DNA from: Massilia sp. YIM B02769
GTDB lineage: Bacteria > Pseudomonadota > Gammaproteobacteria > Burkholderiales > Burkholderiaceae_D
DNA: 64,000 bases
NCBI RefSeq assembly: GCF_030411995.1
Contig: NZ_JASNRC010000006.1
Coordinates: forward strand, 248,001 to 312,000
Direction: 5' to 3'
Position 1 is the first letter of the stretch, and the number at the start of each line of letters is the position of its first letter. A program made the translations under genes and the position numbers. Positions 10,800 to 19,681 of this stretch are shown here, in pieces. The notes beneath the pieces are model-generated. The model did no database searches, was not told where the DNA came from, and saw only the letters and a program-made list of their open reading frames with translations.

Positions 10800-10835
10800 A
10801 TAACTAAAGCTTGCTAAGAGATAACGTTTAGTTAT
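10800..10835. promoter_or_regulatory. Inverted repeat upstream of the TonB receptor gene
   Basis: ATAACTAAA (10800-10808) and TTTAGTTAT (10827-10835) are exact reverse complements separated by 18 bases. The pair lies 70 bases before the receptor start and 77 bases behind the GNAT start. Its spacing suits a dimeric regulator spanning two helical turns. No Fur box is present here, unlike the siderophore receptor. Confidence 0.4.
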
Positions 10836-10905
10836 GATGGGTTGTCAGTACAAATGACATACGGATGCACTCGATGGCGTAACAAACATTCAGGGGACGA
10901 GAATA

Positions 10906-13332
10906 ATGAAGAAACAAACGCTACAACGCGCGCTGCTGGCTTGCGCGATCGCCGCTGCTTTCGCACCGGCGCAAGCGCAGGAAACCGAACCGCTGCAACA
11001 GGTGATCGTGCTCGGCTCGCGCACCCAGGCCAAGACCGCGCTCGACACCTCGGTACCGGTGGGCCTGGTGAACCTCAAGGACATGCAGTCGACCGGCATG
11101 CAGGAACTCGGCAAGGTGCTGCAGGACCTCGACCCGTCGTTCAACTTCACTACCACCTTCATCAGCGACGGCACCGACATCATCCGCCCCGCCACCCTGC
11201 GCGGCCTCGGCCCCGACCAGCTGCTGGTCCTGATCAACGGCAAGCGCCGCCACCAGCAGGCGCTGGTGAACGTGCAGCAGACCATCGGCCGCGGCTCGGC
11301 CGGCACCGACATCAACGCGATTCCCCTGTCCGCGATCCAGAGCATCGAGGTGCTGCGCGACGGCGCCGCCGCCCAGTACGGCTCGGACGCGATTGCCGGC
11401 GTCATCAACATCATCCTGAAGAAAGGCGCCGACCTCGGCCAGTTCAGCGCCAACATCGGTACGACAAGCGAAGGCGACGGCGACACTTATTCGGCCAGCA
11501 TCCACAAGGGCTTTGCCCTGGGCAGCGACGGCGGCTACCTGAATTTGTCGGTGGAGGGGCGCAAGCGCGACGAAACGAACCGCGCCGGCCTCGACACCGC
11601 GCGCGTCGATCCACCGCGCGTGACCCAGCGTATCGGCGACAGCAATGCCAAGGATGCCTACCTGTGGGTGAACGCGGCGCTGCCGCTGAGCGCGAACCTC
11701 GGCGAATTCTATCTCTTCGGCGGCGCCTCGAAACGCAAGGGCGACTCCGGCGGCTTCTTCCGCCCGGCCGAGGATGGGCGCACGGTACCCGAGATCTATC
11801 CGAACGGCTTCCTGCCGAACATCGTTACCACGGTCAAGGATGCCTCGCTGGCGTTCGGCTACCGCCACGAGCTGGGCAGCGAGTGGAGCATGGACGCCAG
11901 CGTGAACCATGGCCGCAGCGAACTTGCCTTCCACGAGCGCAATTCGATCAACGTCAGCTACTACTACGAAGACAACCTGCGCGAGTCGCCCACCGAGGCG
12001 GACACCGGCGCCCTGAAGTTCAACCAGACCACCTTCAATCTCGACTTCAAGGGACCGGTGCAGGTGGGCGGCGCGCCGCTGTACGTGGCCACCGGCTTCG
12101 AATGGCGCCGCGACGGCTACGAGATCGTAGCCGGCGACCCGGTGTCCTACCAGTACGGGCGCACCAACAATCCGGCCAAGCTGATCCTCAACCGCTTCGG
12201 CGGCGTCGCGGCGAGCGGCATCCAGGGCTTCCCAGGCTACACGCCATCGAACGTGGTTGACGATGCGCGCCACAACATCGCCCTCTACCTGGACCTGGAA
12301 CGCAAGTTCGGCGACAGGGTGAACGTGGGCGCGGCGCTGCGCCACGAGCGCTACTCCGACTTCGGCTCGACCACAACGGGCAAGCTGAGCGCGCGCTGGG
12401 ACCCGTCGCCGACAGTCGGCGTGCGCGGCAGCCTTTCCACCGGCTTCCGCGCGCCCGGCGTGCAGCAGAAGTTCTACAGCTCGGTCTCGACCAACCTGAA
12501 CCAGGACGGTACCCTGACCGAAACGCTCACCGCGCGCGAGGGCAGCGCCGTGACCCAGGCCTTCGGCATTTCGCCGCTCAAGGAAGAAAAATCGAAGAAT
12601 GCCAGCGTCGGCCTGATCCTGCGCCCGAGCAAGAACTTCTCGGTCACGGCGGACCTGTACCGCACCGACATCGACGACCGCATCGTGTTCTCGAGCGTCC
12701 TCCAGGCCGAGGACGGCCAGTGCGTCGATCCGGTGCGCTGCCCGATCGGCGCGCTGCTGGTGCCGCTGCGCGTGGGCCAGGCCCAGTTCTTTACCAACGC
12801 CATCGACACCAGCACCGACGGCTTCGACCTGACAGCCCAGCACACCACGCGCGGCGCAGGGTCGACGCTGGTGCTGTCCGGCCAGCTGGGCTTCAACAAG
12901 ACCAAGGTGAAGGACCGCCATTCGCAATCGCCGGTCCTGACGGGCGAGCAGCTGTTCGACGATGCCCAGGTGACCCTGATCGAACGCGGACAGCCGCGCC
13001 AGCACCACGTGCTGGCGGCCGACTACACGACGGGCCCGTGGAACGTGACCGCCCGCGCCAACTACTTCGGCAAGGTGCAGGGCCAGGGCTTCACGCCGGA
13101 CGTGCAGACCTGGAACGCGAAGTGGATCGTCGACCTGACCTCGCGCTATTCCTTCAGCAAGGCGCTGAGCGTGTCGGCCGGCATCAACAACCTGTTCGAC
13201 ACCTACCCGACACGCTGGCAGGGCTCGGCCACCAATCCCTTCCCGTCGATGGGCTTTACCCACTGCTGGGAAACCTGCCCCTTCGGCATCAATGGACGCT
13301 CGATGTATGCCCGGGTGGATTATTCGTTCTGA
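10906..13332 (+). CDS. TonB-dependent outer-membrane receptor of unknown ligand
   Basis: 808 residues. A signal peptide (1-25, ending APAQA-Q) leads into the TonB box/plug region: QQVIVLGSRT at 32-41 and a plug at about 50-170 containing RGLGPDQLLVLINGKRRHQQ and IEVLRDGAAAQYGSDAIAGVINI. The rest is a beta-barrel ending in YARVDYSF, the aromatic C-terminal signature for BAM insertion. The plug type resembles receptors found often for carbohydrates or other organics in Xanthomonas and Oxalobacteraceae, but the ligand cannot be read. No Fur box and no siderophore genes are adjacent. GGGGACGAG provides the ribosome binding site. A single 9-bp inverted repeat upstream may be its operator. Confidence 0.92.
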   Translation: MKKQTLQRALLACAIAAAFAPAQAQETEPLQQVIVLGSRTQAKTALDTSVPVGLVNLKDMQSTGMQELGKVLQDLDPSFNFTTTFISDGTDIIRPATLRGLGPDQLLVLINGKRRHQQALVNVQQTIGRGSAGTDINAIPLSAIQSIEVLRDGAAAQYGSDAIAGVINIILKKGADLGQFSANIGTTSEGDGDTYSASIHKGFALGSDGGYLNLSVEGRKRDETNRAGLDTARVDPPRVTQRIGDSNAKDAYLWVNAALPLSANLGEFYLFGGASKRKGDSGGFFRPAEDGRTVPEIYPNGFLPNIVTTVKDASLAFGYRHELGSEWSMDASVNHGRSELAFHERNSINVSYYYEDNLRESPTEADTGALKFNQTTFNLDFKGPVQVGGAPLYVATGFEWRRDGYEIVAGDPVSYQYGRTNNPAKLILNRFGGVAASGIQGFPGYTPSNVVDDARHNIALYLDLERKFGDRVNVGAALRHERYSDFGSTTTGKLSARWDPSPTVGVRGSLSTGFRAPGVQQKFYSSVSTNLNQDGTLTETLTAREGSAVTQAFGISPLKEEKSKNASVGLILRPSKNFSVTADLYRTDIDDRIVFSSVLQAEDGQCVDPVRCPIGALLVPLRVGQAQFFTNAIDTSTDGFDLTAQHTTRGAGSTLVLSGQLGFNKTKVKDRHSQSPVLTGEQLFDDAQVTLIERGQPRQHHVLAADYTTGPWNVTARANYFGKVQGQGFTPDVQTWNAKWIVDLTSRYSFSKALSVSAGINNLFDTYPTRWQGSATNPFPSMGFTHCWETCPFGINGRSMYARVDYSF

Positions 13333-13341
13333 GTTAAGGGC

Positions 13342-13547
13342 CTAGCCAGGCCGGAGAGGGTCCGGGAAAGGCAAAAGAGGGCCTCTGAAAACCTGCCTCG
13401 TTTGGGGTGGAAAAGCTGTCGCATCCTGTCTTTTCTTGTCTCGTTATTTTTCGGGACAAAACGAGACAGGATGCGACACGATGCACAGGCCAAACGAGAC
13501 AGGATTTCAGAGGGGCTGGCAAAGCCTCCCCGCCCTCTCCTGCCTAG
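13342..13547. repeat. 206-bp near-palindromic element (very long hairpin)
   Basis: Pairing segments in register are CTAG (13342-13345 with 13544-13547), GAGAGGG (13354-13360 with 13533-13539), a 24-base block (13382-13405 with 13490-13513, 22 of 24 matching), a perfect 14-base block TGTCGCATCCTGTC (13417-13430 with 13465-13478) and an apex TTGTCTCG / CGGGACAA (13436-13443 with 13452-13459). CGAGACAGGAT occurs twice on one strand. The structure resembles a MITE or the remains of one, but no target duplication or transposase was seen. It could also end transcription of both flanking genes. Confidence 0.75.
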
Positions 13548-13590
13548 TGATTTAACCAAAACAATTGCTCAAGCTCGCAAGCGGCCTCGT

Positions 13591-13644
13591 GCCGTAGCTG
13601 CCATAGCCGGCATAGCCGCCATAGCTTCCATAGCTGTCATAGCC
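13591..13644. repeat. 9-bp-period tandem repeat
   Basis: Six imperfect units of the form NCCATAGCY (variants GCCGTAGCT, GCCATAGCC, GGCATAGCC, GCCATAGCT, TCCATAGCT, GTCATAGCC). Read on the minus strand the period is three codons and would give Gly-Tyr-Gly/Ser repeats; read on the plus strand Ala/Ile repeats. I see no supported gene around it, so it is listed as a minisatellite. Confidence 0.6.
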
Positions 13645-13761
13645 TAAACAATTGTCCCGGCGCCAGCAACGCCCGCAAGGCGCGCTACGCTGCCGGCAGT
13701 CCGCAGCCGCTGCCCAACCACTTCCTGCCAAACCGCTCTTTGCCGGCACATCGCCGCAGCA

Positions 13762-14442
13762 TCAGACTTCGGCCCACATCCTCAGCAGGTTGTGATAATG
13801 CCCGGTCAGCCCGACCGTGGCTTCCGACTCGCCATGCGCGCCGCGCAGCGCCTGGATGTGGGTGTCGAGCTCGAACAGCATTGCGCGCTTGCCGTCGTCG
13901 CGCACCATGCTCTGGGTCCAGAGGAAGGAAGCGACCCGCTCGCCGCGCGTCACCGGCAGCACCTGGTGCACGCTCCCCGACGGATACACGATCGCATCCC
14001 CGGCAGGCAATTTCACCTCGTGCGTACCGTAGGCATCCACCACCACCAGCTCGCCGCCATCGTACTCGTCCGGATCGCTCAGGAACACCGTGGTCGACAC
14101 ATCGGCCCGTAGCGCCGGCATGCCCGGCCGCTGGGCGCGAATGGCCCCATCCACGTGCAGTCCGTAATGTTCACCGCCGCCATAGCTGTTGAAATAAGGC
14201 GCCAGGATGCGCAGCGGCAGCACCGACGAGAAGAACAGCGGGTTGGCCATCAGCGCCGCACTGACCATGCCGCCCAGTTCCAGCGCCAGCGGCGAGCCCT
14301 CGGCCAGCTGGCGGTTGCGTTTTACCTGCGCGCCCTGCGCCCCGACGCTGGCGCGGCCGTCGACCCAGTCGGTTTCAATCAGGCGCTTGCGCATCTGCGC
14401 CACCTGCTCCCGGCTCAGGACGCCGGGGATATGCACCATCAT
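13762..14442 (-). CDS. PKHD-type 2-oxoglutarate/Fe(II) hydroxylase (PiuC family)
   Basis: 226 residues, the exact size class of PiuC/YbiX. The iron ligands are H96 and D98 (in HYGLHVDGA) and H159 (in [10 protein letters not shown]); R169 binds 2-oxoglutarate. [10 protein letters not shown] at the N terminus and the [13 protein letters not shown] region are typical. These proteins are regularly encoded beside Fiu-type siderophore receptors, as here, and are thought to help handle iron-catecholates; the substrate is not known. Start at ATG 14442, preceded by AAAGGA eight bases upstream. The iron-responsive receptor gene lies directly upstream on the same strand, separated by a terminator, so partial read-through is expected. 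Confidence 0.9.
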   Translation of the reverse strand: MMVHIPGVLSREQVAQMRKRLIETDWVDGRASVGAQGAQVKRNRQLAEGSPLALELGGMVSAALMANPLFFSSVLPLRILAPYFNSYGGGEHYGLHVDGAIRAQRPGMPALRADVSTTVFLSDPDEYDGGELVVVDAYGTHEVKLPAGDAIVYPSGSVHQVLPVTRGERVASFLWTQSMVRDDGKRAMLFELDTHIQALRGAHGESEATVGLTGHYHNLLRMWAEV

Positions 14443-14466
14443 GCTCGCATTCCTTTCGTTGCAAAC

Positions 14467-14498
14467 AAAAAGCCCTCCCCGCCAGGGGCGAGAAGGGC
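14467..14498 (-). terminator. Rho-independent terminator after the siderophore receptor
   Basis: On the minus strand GCCCTTCTCGCC (14498-14487) pairs over twelve positions, two of them G-T, with GGCGGGGAGGGC (14483-14472); the loop is three bases and TTTTTG follows. It lies between the receptor stop (14520) and the hydroxylase start (14442). Confidence 0.85.
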
Positions 14499-14519
14499 CT
14501 AGTAAAACATGCCTGGACC

Positions 14520-16841
14520 TTAGAACTTCAGGTTGGCCGTCAGCGTTGCCGAACGGCCGGCGCCCACGCCTGCGTAATGCGGCGAGGACACGCGGTCGAA
14601 GTAGACCTTGTCGCCCAGGTTCTGTACGTTCAGCTGGAAGGCCACGTTCTTGTTCAGCACATAGCTGGCCATGGCGTCGAAGCGGGTGTAGCTCGGCGCG
14701 TACTTCGTGTTGTTGACGTTGGCATACACCCGGTCGACGTAGTTCATGCCGACGCCGGCCGTGATGTTCTTGCCGAAGGCGTAGGAGGTCCACAGCGAGG
14801 CCGCGTGCTTCGGCGTGGTCGGGAAGGCGTTGCCGTTGTACGGCGACGGCGTCCACACCGGAGCGGCGGTGGTGCCGGTGTTCACGAAGCCATTGTCCTC
14901 GACCGTGGCATCCAGGTAGGTGTAGCCGCCAAACACTTGCCATGCATTGGTCAGCTTGCCCGAGAAGCCGGTCTCGAAGCCGCGGATCTCGCGCTTGCCG
15001 ACGTTCTGGCTGGTGCCGTCCGGCGAGGTGACGCGGGCATTGTTCATCTTGCTCTGGAAGATGGCCGCGTTCACCGACAGGCGGTTGTTCAGCACTTCCC
15101 ACTTGGTGCCGAGCTCGATGTTCTTGCTGGTCTGCGGCGCCAGGTTCTGGATCGCCACCGTCAGGCCATCCAGGCCGTCGCCGCCGTCGTTGCCCGGCGG
15201 CGTGGCCGAGGTGGCCCAGGACAGGTAGACGCTGCCGTTGGCGGACGGCTTGAACACCAGGCCGGCCTGGTAGGTATCGAAGCTGCTCTCGACGCGGGCA
15301 CGCGAGGCCGGCGCGTTGCTCACGTTCAGTTCGCTCGAGAAGTCATCCCAGCGCGCACCCAGGTTCAGCATCCACTGCGGATTGAACTCGATGGTGTCGA
15401 AGCCGTAGACGGCGCGGGTGCGGGTTGCGATCTCGGTGACGGCCGGCGACAGCGTGCGCGTGCTCACCCACGGGTCGTAGGGATTCGGGTTGGTCAGCGG
15501 CGCGCAGTTGTAGCCGGTGGCCGCGCCCGAGGTTGCGCAGACGGTGTTGTTGGTCAGCGGGTTATTGGTGCCCGGCGTGAACACATAGCTGCCGCGCTCG
15601 GTCGTTTCGCGGTTGAATTCGACGCCGACGTTGTAGCTGTGCTTGATGCCGGCCGTGGTCAGCTTGCCCGACAGGCTGGTGGCGTTCGCCGCGGTCTCGG
15701 TGTCGGTGACGCGGGTGTTGGTACGGCGCCAGACGGTGCCGTACAGCAGGACGTTGCCCTTCGAGTCGTCGGGCTGGGTCCAGACGTAGTCGTTCTTCGT
15801 CTTGCCGTAGCGCGTGACGTTGCGCAGCACCAGGCCATTGCCGAAGTCGTGGCGCAAGTCGACGGTGCCGATGTCGGTTTTCGTGTCGCGGAAGTCGCGG
15901 TTCGCCAGGCCGTAGAAAGTCGAACGGTCGACATCGATCGGGGTGCCGTTGCCGTTCAGCGCCACGTTCGCGCCGCTGGCGAACGGGTTGTTGAACGGGA
16001 TGCCGGTGTCCGGGATTTCGCTGGTCTTCAGGTGGTAATAGCTGAGGATGGCCTTGGTAGGACCGGTCAGGCCGAAGGTGACCGTCGGCGCGATGCCCCA
16101 GCGGTCGCCGCCGACCACGTCGCGGCCGGCCACGTTGTTTTCGTGGGCCATCACGTTCAGGCGGAAGGCGATGTCGTTGTTCACCGTGCGGTTCAGGTCG
16201 CCGGTAACGCGGCGGTAGTCGTGGCTGCCCACGCCCACGCTGGCGTTCGAGAAATTATCCGCCTGGGCAGTCTTGCTGACCAGGTTGATGCCGCCACCGG
16301 CCGAGGAGCGCCCGCCGTAGGCCGAGTTCGGGCCTTTCACGACCTCCACCTGCTCCAGGTTGAAGATCTCGCGCGATTGCGAACCGGCGTCGCGGATGCC
16401 GTCGACATAGGTGTCGGTCTGGGCGTTGTAGCCGCGAATAAAGACGTTGTCGCCGACCGGGTTGCCGCCCTCGCCCGCGCCGATGGTGATGCCAGGCACG
16501 GTGCGCAGGGCATCGGCCAGCGTCACGGCGGCCGTTTGCGCGATCACTTCCTGGCCGATGACGGTGACCGACTTCGGCGTGTCCAGCAGCGGCGCGGTGA
16601 ACTTGTCCGAGCTCGAGACCACCGGGGCCTGGACGTCGCGGCGGTTGGCGCCGGTGACTTCGACCACCGGGACAGACGGGTCGATGTCTTTATGGCCGGT
16701 GTCGGCCTGGGCGGAGGGCACGCCCAGCGTGGCCAGCACGGCCAGGGCCGAACCGGTGACGAGAGGTGCGTTGCGAAGGTGCTTGCGGCTGCGAATGAAA
16801 GAGGTGGTGGTCTGGCTTGCTGGCGCTGCGTGCTTGTTCAT
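14520..16841 (-). CDS. TonB-dependent catecholate-type siderophore receptor (Fiu-like)
   Basis: 773 residues. An extended N-terminal signal (cleavage near PSAQA-D, about 46) precedes the plug (about 60-200), with [52 protein letters not shown] and [26 protein letters not shown], all hallmarks of the Fiu/FhuE-type siderophore receptor family. The barrel ends in TLTANLKF. It imports ferric siderophores across the outer membrane using TonB energy. A clear Fur box lies about 60 bases upstream, and the PiuC-type hydroxylase follows downstream, the same pairing as fiu-ybiX in enterobacteria. The ligand is inferred to be a catecholate. Confidence 0.93.
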   Translation of the reverse strand: MNKHAAPASQTTTSFIRSRKHLRNAPLVTGSALAVLATLGVPSAQADTGHKDIDPSVPVVEVTGANRRDVQAPVVSSSDKFTAPLLDTPKSVTVIGQEVIAQTAAVTLADALRTVPGITIGAGEGGNPVGDNVFIRGYNAQTDTYVDGIRDAGSQSREIFNLEQVEVVKGPNSAYGGRSSAGGGINLVSKTAQADNFSNASVGVGSHDYRRVTGDLNRTVNNDIAFRLNVMAHENNVAGRDVVGGDRWGIAPTVTFGLTGPTKAILSYYHLKTSEIPDTGIPFNNPFASGANVALNGNGTPIDVDRSTFYGLANRDFRDTKTDIGTVDLRHDFGNGLVLRNVTRYGKTKNDYVWTQPDDSKGNVLLYGTVWRRTNTRVTDTETAANATSLSGKLTTAGIKHSYNVGVEFNRETTERGSYVFTPGTNNPLTNNTVCATSGAATGYNCAPLTNPNPYDPWVSTRTLSPAVTEIATRTRAVYGFDTIEFNPQWMLNLGARWDDFSSELNVSNAPASRARVESSFDTYQAGLVFKPSANGSVYLSWATSATPPGNDGGDGLDGLTVAIQNLAPQTSKNIELGTKWEVLNNRLSVNAAIFQSKMNNARVTSPDGTSQNVGKREIRGFETGFSGKLTNAWQVFGGYTYLDATVEDNGFVNTGTTAAPVWTPSPYNGNAFPTTPKHAASLWTSYAFGKNITAGVGMNYVDRVYANVNNTKYAPSYTRFDAMASYVLNKNVAFQLNVQNLGDKVYFDRVSSPHYAGVGAGRSATLTANLKF

Positions 16842-17182
16842 GTTGTCGGATCGTTTTTGTTATCGGTATGTCGCTGCGAGAGACGAATCATACGTAAATA
16901 TAATGAGAACGATTCGCATTATGATTTTTATTGTCATGTTTGGCAAGGCGAGAGCACGCCCACCCCGTATTTCTACGGTAGCTACAGCACAGCAGCGTGC
17001 GCTTTTCGCCACAACTGTTGAGATAGAGCGCCGGCACGCCACGCTTGGCGGCGCCGAACCCTTGTGTTCATGGCATGTGGCCGAATCAACTACAATACCG
17101 GAGATATGGGTTTATCATGACCCCTTGGACTTTCGATCCTCGCCCCGAACTTTAGCCATTCACAAAGAGACTCCCTAGCGCC
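16842..17182. other. 341-bp divergent intergenic region with Fur box
   Basis: The left part carries the promoter and Fur box of the siderophore receptor (minus strand). The right part must hold the promoter of the DUF2863 gene (plus strand). Open frames entering from the receptor gene on the opposite strand lack coding character. Nothing else is recognised. Confidence 0.7.
16899..16922 (-). promoter_or_regulatory. Fur box of the siderophore receptor
   Basis: TAATGAGAACGATTCGCATTA (positions 16901-16921) with outer AT pairs matches the 19-bp Fur consensus GATAATGATAATCATTATC in its inverted-repeat form, with the central GAACGATTCGC common in betaproteobacterial Fur sites. It lies 58-81 bases before the receptor start, where repressor binding would cover the promoter. 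Confidence 0.88.
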
Positions 17183-18442
17183 ATGCGTCGTCCTTCCAAA
17201 GATTCATCCCACAAACTCTCCGCAGAAAGCCAGCGTCTCTCCAGCATTGCCCAGGCCATCGTGCAGTCCGCCAGCCGCGTCGAAGAACGGGCATGGGAAA
17301 AGCAACTGGATACGCAACTGCAAAAACTGCTCAAGACCAATCACCAGGACAGCATCGACGCCGCACTCAACGCCTTGTTCAAGGAAGAACTCGCCGCCTA
17401 CGACGTGTTGATGGATGGCGTCGAGGCGGTCAGCGAATCGTCGACGATGGTCGAACAGCAGGATGGCGCCGAGGTCACCTGGCAGGCCCTGCTCGTGGCC
17501 GCCCCGATCCTGGCCTGGACCCGCTTTTCCATCGGCTCGGGCACGATCCCGCCGGAACTGCTGAACACCCTGCAGGCGCACTTCTCGGCCCACCTGCTGG
17601 CCGAGGGCACGCGCGTGGCCATGGCGCCGACGCTGTACGCGATCGACCAGTTGCCGCGCACCCATGCCGAAACCTATGGGTTGACCCACAAGCTGGCCGC
17701 CGCCGCGCACAAGGGCGGCAGCGTCAAGCCGGCCGTGCGTGCGCCCGACACCGCGCCCTTCCTGGCCGACACGCGCTACCTGCTGGTGGCGATCGTCGCC
17801 CCGGCCGGCGCGCCGCTGTTCCGCTGGCAGGAACCCCAGCACCAGCTGAACTTCGCCACCGAGCGCAACAACGCCCTGACGGCCTGGCGCGACCAGGCCA
17901 CGGCCAACGTCGCGCGCCTGCTGCCTGGCTGCGGCGTCGAGCTGCTGCTGCCGGAAGCGTATTACGTGGCCTGCCGCGAAGCGGATAAACTGATCCGTCC
18001 GGTATCGATCCGCGCCGCCGTCCACTATCTGACCAACACCCTCGACGTCGAGCCGTCCGACCTGCGCGCCGTGATTGCCGGCTTCGGCGAGGAAGCGGCC
18101 GATGGCCAGGTCGACGAATACCGCGTCGGCTTCACCCTGCGCCAGAGCCTGGAAGTGGTGTACGGCATCGTCTGGCCGCTGTATGGCCAGGAAGACGAAG
18201 AAGGCACGCCGATGGAAGGCGGCGCCTTCGGCGGCGCCCTGCCCGCTCCGCTGACCCCGGTCAACGAGATCATCGCCTACCTGAACGAGGCCGGCGTCAC
18301 CCACATCAAGCGCATCAACGAGCAGTACGTGGTCGAGTATTGCGACGACTGCGGTGCGCCGCTGTTCGCCGATCCGTCGGGCGAGCTGGTGCATGCCGAG
18401 ATGCCGGACGATGCACCGGCGGGCAGCGAGCACTTCCACTAA
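17183..18442 (+). CDS. DUF2863 family protein
   Basis: 419 residues, cytoplasmic, no signal or membrane segment. The start MRRPSKDSSHKLS, the central ADTRYLLVAIVAPAGAPLFRWQ and the C-terminal YCDDCGAPLFADPSGELVHAEMP are the conserved blocks of DUF2863, a family largely limited to Betaproteobacteria. The CDDC pair could bind a metal but no full zinc site is visible. Function is unknown. It is a single-gene unit with its own strong terminator (18464-18506). Confidence 0.85.
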   Translation: MRRPSKDSSHKLSAESQRLSSIAQAIVQSASRVEERAWEKQLDTQLQKLLKTNHQDSIDAALNALFKEELAAYDVLMDGVEAVSESSTMVEQQDGAEVTWQALLVAAPILAWTRFSIGSGTIPPELLNTLQAHFSAHLLAEGTRVAMAPTLYAIDQLPRTHAETYGLTHKLAAAAHKGGSVKPAVRAPDTAPFLADTRYLLVAIVAPAGAPLFRWQEPQHQLNFATERNNALTAWRDQATANVARLLPGCGVELLLPEAYYVACREADKLIRPVSIRAAVHYLTNTLDVEPSDLRAVIAGFGEEAADGQVDEYRVGFTLRQSLEVVYGIVWPLYGQEDEEGTPMEGGAFGGALPAPLTPVNEIIAYLNEAGVTHIKRINEQYVVEYCDDCGAPLFADPSGELVHAEMPDDAPAGSEHFH

Positions 18443-18463
18443 ATCCTCGCCGCAAGAACGACT

Positions 18464-18506
18464 TCGCCCGCTACTGCCTTCGAGGCGGTAGCGGGCGATG
18501 TTTTTT
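18464..18506 (+). terminator. Rho-independent terminator after the DUF2863 gene
   Basis: TCGCCCGCTACTGCC (18464-18478) pairs over fifteen positions (one G-T) with GGCGGTAGCGGGCGA (18484-18498) around a TTCGA loop, followed by TG and six T. Confidence 0.92.
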
Positions 18507-18523
18507 CTGCGCGGGGCTTGTGC

Positions 18524-19681
18524 TTAGCGGATCGCGGCGATCACACGCTTGGCAAACTCGGCGGGATTTCCCGCATGCCAGCGCCAGACCACCACCAGGT
18601 CGTGGTCCGGCGAGACGACGATCGTGTTGCTGCCCGCGCCGAGTGCCGCATAGGTATTTGCCGGCAGGCCCGGCAGGTTCTTGCCCTCCGTGTTCAGCCA
18701 CCACAGGTAGCCGTAGTCGGGGCCGTTGGCGCTCGGCGCCAGGGCTTCCTTCACGTAGGCCGCCGGCAGCACGGCGCGGCCGTTCCACTGGCCGCCGCGC
18801 AGCCACAGGTAGCCGAAGCGCGCCATGTCCCAGGAGTTGATCCACATGCCGCCGCCCCAGCGCGTGCCGCCGCTGACCGATGGCGTCAGCTTGCCGTGCA
18901 GCTCGACGTAGCTGTTGGTGTAAGGCACCCATTTCCAGGTGTTCGAGGCGCCGATCGGGTCCATGATTTGTTCCTGGAACACGTCGGGCACCGATTGATC
19001 GAACACGCGCAGCAGCGACAGGGCGAAGCGGTTGATGCGCACGTCGTTGTATTCGTAGTGCGTGCCCGGCGCCGCCAAGGCGCGCGGCTTGCGCTCGCCC
19101 GCGCCAAAGGCTTCCTTGCCGACGAAGTCGGCGTTCTTGCCCCACAGGCTGCCTTCCCATTCGGTTTCCTGTTGCAGGTGCTGCTTCCACGTCACCTGGG
19201 CATTGCGCGCCGAAGCATAGCCGCCGTCGTTCACGCGCTTGCCCACCGGCTCGTCGAGCGGACCGATGCGGCCGTCGCGCACGGCGACGCCGGCCACCGT
19301 CGACAGCATGCTCTTCGCCACCGAATAGGTCGGGTCGACAAACTGCGTGTCGCCGAACTCGGCCACCACATAGCCCTTGTAGATCACCACGCCATTCGTG
19401 TGGGCACGGCGCGTCGGCATCGAGCCCAGGCGCGTACCGAAGGTCTTGTCCTGGTCGGAAAAGTCGAGTGCGCGTTCGGTTTCGTGCGACTGCGCGTACT
19501 GGACGGCCGCGGCAAGTGCGGCCGGATCCATGCCGAGTTCGGCAGGCGTCTTGTGCGCCCACTCGCCGGCTGGCGGGAAATAAACTGACAGATTAGCAGG
19601 CTTGTCGGCCGCTCCGGCAACCGCCGGCAGCAACAACGCAAGTCCAAGGGCGAGCGCTGTGCGCCGGGTAAGCAGGGTCAT
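18524..19681 (-). CDS. Exported serine hydrolase, class C beta-lactamase family
   Basis: 385 residues. The signal peptide is about 1-24 (LLLPAVAGA-A). The catalytic S120-V-A-K123 motif lies in PTYSVAKSML, and YEYN supplies the expected Tyr-x-Asn element, as in class C beta-lactamase/esterase (AmpC-fold) proteins. WGGGMWINSWDMARFGYLWLRGG and NTYAALGAGSNTIVVSPDHDLVVVWRW are typical of the esterase/penicillin-binding branch. It acts in the periplasm on an unknown ester or peptide. Start chosen at 19681, where ATGA overlaps the CYTH stop; an ATG five codons earlier is possible. Last gene of a three-gene operon. Confidence 0.87.
   Translation of the reverse strand: MTLLTRRTALALGLALLLPAVAGAADKPANLSVYFPPAGEWAHKTPAELGMDPAALAAAVQYAQSHETERALDFSDQDKTFGTRLGSMPTRRAHTNGVVIYKGYVVAEFGDTQFVDPTYSVAKSMLSTVAGVAVRDGRIGPLDEPVGKRVNDGGYASARNAQVTWKQHLQQETEWEGSLWGKNADFVGKEAFGAGERKPRALAAPGTHYEYNDVRINRFALSLLRVFDQSVPDVFQEQIMDPIGASNTWKWVPYTNSYVELHGKLTPSVSGGTRWGGGMWINSWDMARFGYLWLRGGQWNGRAVLPAAYVKEALAPSANGPDYGYLWWLNTEGKNLPGLPANTYAALGAGSNTIVVSPDHDLVVVWRWHAGNPAEFAKRVIAAIR

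Larger units (their letters stand above)
13333..13761. other. 429-bp intergenic region between convergent genes
   Basis: The region separates the TonB receptor and the convergent PKHD hydroxylase. It holds a 206-bp near-palindrome (13342-13547) and a 9-bp-period tandem repeat (13591-13644). The octamer AACAATTG occurs on both sides of the tandem repeat (at about 13560 and 13646). Open frames across it, including a Gly/Tyr-rich minus-strand frame from a GTG at 13749, have no convincing ribosome binding site. Confidence 0.6.

Noticed and set aside
13387..13513. CRISPR array suggested by repeated CGAGACAGGAT
   Set aside because: Copies are too few, partly inverted and unevenly spaced; they are parts of one large palindrome.
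13552..13749. Gly/Tyr-rich 65-codon frame on the minus strand over the tandem repeat
   Set aside because: GTG start without ribosome binding site, and other frames are open too because of the 9-bp period. Kept only as a repeat.
14443..15102. N-terminal extension of the PKHD hydroxylase into the receptor gene
   Set aside because: It lies inside the receptor coding sequence and crosses a strong terminator. The conserved family start and ribosome binding site are at 14442.
16447..17178. Plus-strand open frame through the Fur box region
   Set aside because: Mostly antisense to the receptor gene, then AT-rich promoter sequence. No ribosome binding site or recognisable motif.
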